The notes under the pieces are model-generated. The model saw only the letters and a list, made by a program, of their open reading frames with translations. It was not told the origin of the DNA and searched no databases. This document shows positions 32,314-37,459 of a DNA stretch of 37,459 nt, in pieces. Each line of letters starts with the position of its first letter. Within the stretch, counting starts at the first letter, position 1. The translations under genes and the position numbers were made by a program. The DNA is taken from NCBI GenBank assembly GCA_016294985.1, contig JAECRW010000002.1, forward strand, positions 1-37,459, written 5' to 3'. Source of the stretch: Candidatus Sifarchaeum marinoarchaea (GTDB lineage Archaea; Asgardarchaeota; Sifarchaeia; Borrarchaeales; Borrarchaeaceae).

Positions 32314-32820
32314 ATGAAAGGACCCCTTTGCAATTTTTGTTTACAAACAGGCATTCTCTGTGGCAAATGCCAATCGCTTCTTGATTCAGGAGAACTTACT
32401 AACCTTGATATCACAGTGGCCATGGAACTCAACAAATTAGAAAAAAGCTATCCCGCTTTAAAAGACATTACATTTTATCGTGCAGTCGAAGTTGGCCCAT
32501 TAGTCGTTGTATTAGTTGGAGAAAGTGATTTGCCAACTATTCTTGGACAACGTGGGAAAATTATTAGAGCACTGGAACAAAGTCTTAAGAAAAGGATTCG
32601 TGTTATCGAAACATCATCCTCTACAGGGAAAATGGTTGAGGATTTGTTAACCCCTGCTGAAGTGGCAGGCATTAACACTATCTGGTTACCAGACGGATCT
32701 ACAGTGAAAAAAGTTAGAATACGTAATTTTGACAAGAAGAAATTACCTGCATCTATCGACACACTTGAAGATGTTATATTACAGTTAACAAATGAACCTA
32801 TTCGCATTGTCCTAGAATAG
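32314..32820 (+). CDS. Zinc-ribbon and KH-domain protein (archaeal NusA-like)
   Basis: 168 residues from the ATG at 32314; an ATG 30 bases earlier (32284) is rejected because family members begin near the first Cys pair. C6, C9, C16 and C19 form a zinc site. A KH domain follows, with the GxxG loop in ILGQRGKIIRALEQSL at about 81-96 and HDPDG-like IWLPDGSTVKKVRIRNFD at about 128-145. It probably binds RNA; archaeal proteins of this type are often encoded near aspS and are of uncertain role. It lies about 170 bases before aspS. Confidence 0.82.
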   Translation: MKGPLCNFCLQTGILCGKCQSLLDSGELTNLDITVAMELNKLEKSYPALKDITFYRAVEVGPLVVVLVGESDLPTILGQRGKIIRALEQSLKKRIRVIETSSSTGKMVEDLLTPAEVAGINTIWLPDGSTVKKVRIRNFDKKKLPASIDTLEDVILQLTNEPIRIVLE

Positions 32821-32991
32821 CGTTACTTTTCTGTTCATCAAAAACATTATAAGAACATTCTAAAATCCCAATTTAATGACCAGACTTTCCTAGAATTTTG
32901 AATAGCTTTATGAGTAATTTATTCTAAATACCGCGGTTTTAGATTGGTTAAAAGTAGGTTGTTTTCACAAATTGTACAGTGAGGGACTTTC

Positions 32992-34314
32992 ATGCAGTTA
33001 GAAAAACTTGAGAATTGGCGACGGACTCACTATAGCGATCAAATTGACCTTGAAACACTTGAAGGAAAAGAAATAACAGTTTGCGGATGGGTCAAACAAA
33101 CTCGTGATCTTGGAGGCTTAAAATTCGTTATCTTGCGTGATAATTTTGGAGAAATTCAAATCACATTTCCTAAAGCAAAGCTGGAAGAGCATTTATTTGA
33201 TAAGGCAAATTCTCTAAAAAATGAGATGCCTATCGCAGTTAAAGGTAAGGTCAAAGAGGACAAACGTTCTCCAACTGGATTCGAATTAATCCCGAATGAT
33301 CTTAAAATACTAAATAGTGTATTAGCGAATTTACCACTAGATTCTACTGGCAAAGTGAAAGCCGATCTTGATACCCGTTTAGATAATCGTATTTTAGATT
33401 TACGTTCATCTATATCTCATGCGATTTTCATTATACGACATAGAGTAACAACTGCAATGCGACAATTTTTTGTAGAACACCGCTTTATCGAAATTAATAC
33501 ACCTCGAATTATAGCTACAGCTACAGAAGGCGGAACTGAACTTTTTCCAATAGCTTATTTTGAGAAAGAAGCGTTTTTAGCTCAAAGTCCACAGCTCTAT
33601 AAAGAACAACTCACAACGGTCTTTGATAAGGTTTATGAAATTGCGCCTATCTTCAGAGCCGAAGAACATTCAACAACCCGCCATCTTAATGAATTGATGA
33701 TGGTTGATATCGAGATGGCATTTGCCAATTATAATGACGTTATGAATGTACTTGAGGAATTAATTCATTTTGTTATTTCAGATGTAAAAAACAATTGTGA
33801 GGAGGAACTAAATACCCTGAAAAGTGAAATAAAAATTCCAGAACTGCCATTTCCCAAGTACACGTACACAGAAACCCTTGATCTTCTAGGGAAAAATGAC
33901 TATGAACTAACCTGGGGAGACGATATAGGAACCGACGCTAGTCGAAAACTTGGATCAATTATTGATGGTCCCTATTTCATTACAGAATGGCCTTCTGAAG
34001 GGAAACCCTTTTACATACAACCAAGGGTTGATAAGCCCGAAATTAGCGAATCTTTTGACCTTATGTACAGTTGGATCGAGTTAGCCTCTGGCGGGACTCG
34101 TGTTCATAAAAAAGAAACGTTAATCCAACGGTTAATTAATCAAGGACTAACTCCAAGCTCATTTGATTTTCATCTCAAGGTTTTCGATTGGGGGATGCCT
34201 CCTCATGCAGGATGGGGTCTTGGTTTAGCTCGTCTCATCATGGTTCTAACTGGAAGACAGAATATTCGCGAAGTAGTGATTTTCCCGCGTGACAGAACAC
34301 GACTAACTCCTTAA
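32992..34314 (+). CDS. aspS: Aspartyl-tRNA synthetase (archaeal type)
   Basis: 440 residues. The N-terminal anticodon-binding OB domain (about 1-105) contains the ITVCGWVKQTRDLGGLKFV segment. Class II motifs follow: TEGGTELFPI flipping loop, QSPQLYKEQL, motif 2 FRAEEHSTTRHLNE, and motif 3 GWGLGLARLIM near the end. It charges tRNA-Asp; whether it also charges tRNA-Asn cannot be read from the motifs. Length is typical of archaeal AspRS. Its TAA stop overlaps the TAA of the convergent truD gene at 34311-34314. It starts with ATG at 32992 without a strong ribosome-binding site. Confidence 0.97.
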   Translation: MQLEKLENWRRTHYSDQIDLETLEGKEITVCGWVKQTRDLGGLKFVILRDNFGEIQITFPKAKLEEHLFDKANSLKNEMPIAVKGKVKEDKRSPTGFELIPNDLKILNSVLANLPLDSTGKVKADLDTRLDNRILDLRSSISHAIFIIRHRVTTAMRQFFVEHRFIEINTPRIIATATEGGTELFPIAYFEKEAFLAQSPQLYKEQLTTVFDKVYEIAPIFRAEEHSTTRHLNELMMVDIEMAFANYNDVMNVLEELIHFVISDVKNNCEEELNTLKSEIKIPELPFPKYTYTETLDLLGKNDYELTWGDDIGTDASRKLGSIIDGPYFITEWPSEGKPFYIQPRVDKPEISESFDLMYSWIELASGGTRVHKKETLIQRLINQGLTPSSFDFHLKVFDWGMPPHAGWGLGLARLIMVLTGRQNIREVVIFPRDRTRLTP

Positions 34315-35645
34315 TTTCTGTAGATTGGAGTCACCAAATCTGTTTTCATCAACTCGCGTAGGAGTATAGTTGCATACGATCCTTTTCCTAGTGAGAAAGT
34401 TACTTTCAACATCTTTTTACCATCGTTTAAGGGATCGTCATTAATTTCTAACGCCTGAAAGTCTTTTATTGGCATGATGACGGGGCGATATCCTCCCTTG
34501 GAACTCGCTTCTGGATAAGATTTTATACGAAACATTGATGGTTGTATTCCTTCCTCTGTAAGGATTTCATCAAATAATTTACCAACAATTCCTGTTGGAA
34601 ATAAAGGGAGCTGATATCCAATTAATGGGGCAACTAAAGTGGATTCATCATCAAGATTTTCTTTGAAAAGGTGAACACTGCCATTTGCAGTTTGCACTAT
34701 ATCCTCATATGTAGGTTTTAAGGAAAGTCCTTTTTGGAAACGTAAACTTAGAAATTTATTGAATATATATGACTGGAATGCATGTACAAACATAAGGCGA
34801 AGACCTTTTGATATTTTTCTAAACGCATTAATAAAATCATTTGGATGATTCAATAAATGGTTTATCATTGCTAATTCAGGTTTATAGCCTTTCGGAAATT
34901 TTTTCACAGCATTTCGATAGTCTTCAGTTTCAGCAAGTTCTTTTCTCGCTGTTGTAACCTCCTTTGATTCTAATGGTGATGTTGCCGTTAAAAAAATCTC
35001 CGATGCTTTTTTAAAATCACCCTGAATGAATGATTTTCCCACAAGATGTGTGATTGGACGAAGTGAACCAAAACGTTGATGTCCAAAGAAATTGACTAGC
35101 CCACCAATTTCTTGAATATTCTCTAAAAACAGATCAATGATCTGTTCTATCTTCACAGTTGATTCACTTATATCCCGTATAATAATTGTAAAATTGTTGC
35201 CCCATAGATCTCCTAACGAAATTGGCGTTTTTGCATAGATAGGATTTAAAATCTTTACGTCTTTAATACGAAGTTCCAATAACTTCGAAGGATGGATTTT
35301 CCATACACTCATTCGTTGAACAGTTAATGCTCGCCGATCTTTTGTTCCTGCAAAAGAAAATCGTTTTCTACTAACCCTCAATCTTCGCCTTAATTTGTGA
35401 ATTAATCGATGTGTATCCCAGTCCTTTTTGACAATATTGAATTCAGTATATTCTCCGTTTAGGGAATTGCTTTGCTCGATTTCTTGGGAAGCATTGATTG
35501 ACAGGATTTTACCATCAGGAGTAATTTCTCGTACAATAAAATCTTCAATTAATTGCTTAATCCTTCCGCCAAGTCCAGGTTGTGGCGTGATATAGCGCAT
35601 TAATCCTATATCTCTTTTAGATGAGAATACCGATGGTTCAGTCAA
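34311..35645 (-). CDS. truD: tRNA pseudouridine synthase TruD
   Basis: 444 residues. The catalytic loop is FSFAGTKDRRALTVQ with Asp103. The NFFGHQRFG motif near 195-204 and KGLRLMFVHAFQSYIFNKFL near 295 are TruD marks. The TruD insertion domain accounts for the middle. TruD makes pseudouridine 13 in tRNA. The start is TTG at 35645, with GGAAGGG seven bases earlier. It follows pth2 by 37 bases on the same strand, a pairing frequent in archaea, so an operon is likely. It converges with aspS, sharing bases of both stop codons. Confidence 0.96.
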   Translation of the reverse strand: MTEPSVFSSKRDIGLMRYITPQPGLGGRIKQLIEDFIVREITPDGKILSINASQEIEQSNSLNGEYTEFNIVKKDWDTHRLIHKLRRRLRVSRKRFSFAGTKDRRALTVQRMSVWKIHPSKLLELRIKDVKILNPIYAKTPISLGDLWGNNFTIIIRDISESTVKIEQIIDLFLENIQEIGGLVNFFGHQRFGSLRPITHLVGKSFIQGDFKKASEIFLTATSPLESKEVTTARKELAETEDYRNAVKKFPKGYKPELAMINHLLNHPNDFINAFRKISKGLRLMFVHAFQSYIFNKFLSLRFQKGLSLKPTYEDIVQTANGSVHLFKENLDDESTLVAPLIGYQLPLFPTGIVGKLFDEILTEEGIQPSMFRIKSYPEASSKGGYRPVIMPIKDFQALEINDDPLNDGKKMLKVTFSLGKGSYATILLRELMKTDLVTPIYRN

Positions 35646-35682
35646 TTATGTCCCTTCCTTTCTAGAAAAATAGAAGAAGACT

Positions 35683-36063
35683 CTATACAAGTTGAAGATG
35701 TCCTGTTATTTTATCTACAATTTCAGATCTATCAGGACCAATTCCTAAAGCCGTAGTCGTTCCTGGTGGTAGCTCTGTGAGCCCAGCATCTTTAATTAGT
35801 ACACAAGGAACTTTAAGCTGAAGTGCTTTATCATAAAGATCCAGGAGTTCATTAAGTGTTTCAGCACGAAGGGCTACCTTCTTAGAATTGCCTATTCTTT
35901 TCCATTTTTCCCATATCTCTCTGTTTTCTCTTTTTGCCACTTCAGAGGACTCTACGGCTGCATGACAAGCTTGAACTATCATTTTTCCTTTGCTCATTTT
36001 CAGATCAGTCCTTATAACCATGACCATTTTGTATTCGTATGTTTTTGAACTTGACAATGTCAT
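35683..36063 (-). CDS. pth2: Peptidyl-tRNA hydrolase Pth2
   Basis: 126 residues. The full Pth2 pattern is present: KMVMVIRTDLKMSKGKMIVQACHAAV near the start, KVALRAE in the middle, VLIKDAGLTELPPGT, and TALGIGPDRSEIVDKITGHLQL at the end. It frees tRNA from stalled peptidyl-tRNA. The archaeal/eukaryotic Pth2 is unrelated to bacterial Pth. The first 12 residues could be trimmed if translation begins at the internal ATG near codon 13, but the upstream ATG is in place. Probably cotranscribed with truD. Confidence 0.96.
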   Translation of the reverse strand: MTLSSSKTYEYKMVMVIRTDLKMSKGKMIVQACHAAVESSEVAKRENREIWEKWKRIGNSKKVALRAETLNELLDLYDKALQLKVPCVLIKDAGLTELPPGTTTALGIGPDRSEIVDKITGHLQLV

Positions 36064-36159
36064 TTCGCTTACACATCTGAAATTTGTTCTAACAATATCT
36101 CATCTATTAGAATATGGACTTTCTTTCTTATTTTTAAAACATCTTAGGAAAAAAATGGT

Positions 36160-37281
36160 TTATTCCAATTTTCTGAGCATCTCTTGATTCTCTTGAATTA
36201 CATCTATAATATAGTCTTGATCTTCCCGCTTTAGAGACGCATGAATCGGTATACATAATACTGTTTCAGATGCATTTTCTGCAACAGGGAATTGACCATA
36301 TCTAAACCCATAGAGCCTTTGAAATATAGGCTGAAGATGGAGTGTAGGAAAGGCAATTCTCGTTTCAACGCCCGCGGTCTCAAGAATGGATTTTAATGCG
36401 TCTCGCTGTGCTTGAGTAGTTGTAAGTATTGGATACAACATATATGTATGGACATTGTAAGATCTCACGGTTTGTGGATAAATGAAGTCAAATTTGCTTA
36501 TGTGTTTGTTATAATACTCAGCTTGCGCCAATTTTAGTTTTAAAATAGTATTAATTCGCTTTAGTTGAACTAGTCCTATAGTGGCTACAAGATCCATCAT
36601 TTTATAGTTCCAACCGATATCGACATGATGGTATCTCCCATCTTGTCCATGATTTCTCAGAATTCGTGTCTTTCTTGCAAGTTCTTTATCGTTAGTTGTC
36701 AACATTCCTCCCTCTCCTGTAACTATATTCTTATTTGGGTAGAATGAAAAAGTCCCAGCATCTCCCAAACTTCCTGCCATCTTACCTTTATATGAAGACC
36801 CGTGTGCTTCAGCGGCATCTTCCAGGATAAATAAATCGTGATCTTTTGCTATGTTAATTATTTCATTCATTTCGACACATTGCCCCGCATAATGAACTGG
36901 GATTATGGCCTTTGTATTGGATGTTACGGCTCCTTCTATAGCATAAGGATCGATATTTAGTGTTTCGGGATCTATATCAACAAAGACTGGTTTTGCTCCA
37001 AGAAGAACAATGATGTTTGCAGTTGCGGCGAAAGTAAATGGTGTAGTTATGACCTCGTCTCCTGGCTTTATATCCTTTGCAGCAAGGCCGCAGTGCAAAG
37101 CTGCCGTTCCCGAATTGAATGCAACAGCATATTTAGTTCCCACATATTCAGCAAAGTCTTTTTCAAACATTTCAACGTATTTTCCTTGACTTAATCTCTT
37201 TTCTTTCAATGCTTGAACAACAGCATTTATTTCTTCTTCTTCAATAAAAGGTTCAGCCAAATAAACACGAAAAGAGTTCAT
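36160..37281 (-). CDS. DegT/DnrJ/EryC1/StrS-family sugar aminotransferase
   Basis: 373 residues. The fold-type I markers are FNSGTAALH (55-63), PFTFAATAN (81-89), EDAAEAHGSSYKGK (154-167) and the PLP lysine K184 in SFYPNKNIVTGEGG. GYNYK-like IGWNYKMMD is near 220. These enzymes put an amino group on keto-sugar nucleotides for surface glycans. No sugar-nucleotide dehydratase or epimerase lies next to it, so the sugar is unknown, though it may feed the glycan genes earlier in the window. It starts with ATG; an AATTATAAAT-type box is on the other side of the gap. Confidence 0.93.
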   Translation of the reverse strand: MNSFRVYLAEPFIEEEEINAVVQALKEKRLSQGKYVEMFEKDFAEYVGTKYAVAFNSGTAALHCGLAAKDIKPGDEVITTPFTFAATANIIVLLGAKPVFVDIDPETLNIDPYAIEGAVTSNTKAIIPVHYAGQCVEMNEIINIAKDHDLFILEDAAEAHGSSYKGKMAGSLGDAGTFSFYPNKNIVTGEGGMLTTNDKELARKTRILRNHGQDGRYHHVDIGWNYKMMDLVATIGLVQLKRINTILKLKLAQAEYYNKHISKFDFIYPQTVRSYNVHTYMLYPILTTTQAQRDALKSILETAGVETRIAFPTLHLQPIFQRLYGFRYGQFPVAENASETVLCIPIHASLKREDQDYIIDVIQENQEMLRKLE

Positions 37282-37426
37282 AAAATCGCCTCACGTTTTT
37301 ACTGAAAAAAGCGCATCTATGGTGGAATTCTTAATCTTAAGTACTTTAAATTATTGCTCAGGTTTTTTCACGAACTTTGAAGTCGGATTCTTTCAGTTAT
37401 AAATTTCGTTTAAAGAACGTTGACAT

Positions 37427-37459
37427 ATGAGAATAACTTTTGCAAGATTAAGGGGTTTG
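37427..37459 (+). CDS. Possible 5' end of a gene at the right edge
   Basis: An ATG at 37427 opens an 11-codon frame (MRITFARLRGL) that runs off the window. TTATAAATTT at 37397-37406 lies about 25 bases before it, so a leaderless transcript is plausible. The fragment is too short to identify. Confidence 0.3.
   Translation, partial: MRITFARLRGL

Noticed and set aside
1..37459. CRISPR arrays, insertion sequences, phage or toxin-antitoxin genes
   Set aside because: No regularly spaced repeats, transposases, integrases or terminal inverted repeats were seen.

Overview
The window most likely comes from an archaeon of the Asgard group. Three lines of evidence support this. The information-processing genes are archaeal/eukaryotic in type: FEN-1, archaeal Trm5, Pth2, TruD, Alba, Cdc48, AspRS, and ribosomal proteins eS17, eL38 and eL40. 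Two tRNA genes carry bulge-helix-bulge introns. The left edge holds a protein that aligns well with eukaryotic ESCRT-II Vps22/SNF8, directly after an ESCRT-III-like coiled-coil protein. EAP30-type ESCRT-II proteins are known in archaea essentially only from Asgards. The phylum inside Asgard cannot be fixed from this sequence. The DNA is AT-rich; GTG and TTG starts are common, and several genes have a TATA-like box about 25 bp before the start codon, as expected for leaderless transcripts.

Layout. Bases 1-2665 (minus strand): an AIR-synthase/HypE-like protein, an ESCRT-III-like protein, a Vps22-like protein with an N-terminal zinc ribbon, and the first 21 codons of a further gene. Bases 2786-9509: a metallo-beta-lactamase-fold hydrolase, an unrecognised 139-residue protein, eS17, a class I/II aminotransferase, a 68-residue zinc-ribbon protein, a RibL-like nucleotidyltransferase and a full-length Cdc48. 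Bases 9787-30988: many surface-glycan genes. There are five GT4 glycosyltransferases, a flippase, four multi-pass GT39/PMT-like transferases, a GT2 dolichol-phosphate-sugar synthase, a DUF2304 membrane protein and a methyltransferase. They are interleaved with housekeeping genes (FEN-1, Pcm, a DUF371 protein, Trm5, tRNA-Lys, eL38, tRNA-Val, eL40). Bases 31073-37281: an Lrp-like regulator, Alba, a zinc/KH-domain protein, AspRS, TruD, Pth2 and a DegT-family aminotransferase. A possible gene start lies at the right edge.

How the genes fit together. The glycan genes have the parts of a lipid-linked glycan pathway: GT2 charging of a polyprenyl phosphate, GT4 assembly, flipping, and GT39 transfer outside the membrane. 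No oligosaccharyltransferase (AglB/STT3) is seen here. The ESCRT pair suggests Asgard membrane-remodelling machinery. Cdc48 would fit a ubiquitin-linked protein-handling role, but no ubiquitin gene lies in the window.

The most striking features are the tRNA genes. tRNA-Lys(CTT) is broken by three short introns (D-arm, anticodon loop, T-loop) and tRNA-Val(CAC) by two (variable loop, T-loop). The two T-loop introns use the same splice architecture. tRNA-Val also sits between eL40 and eL38 on the same strand. No CRISPR array, insertion sequence or phage gene was seen.
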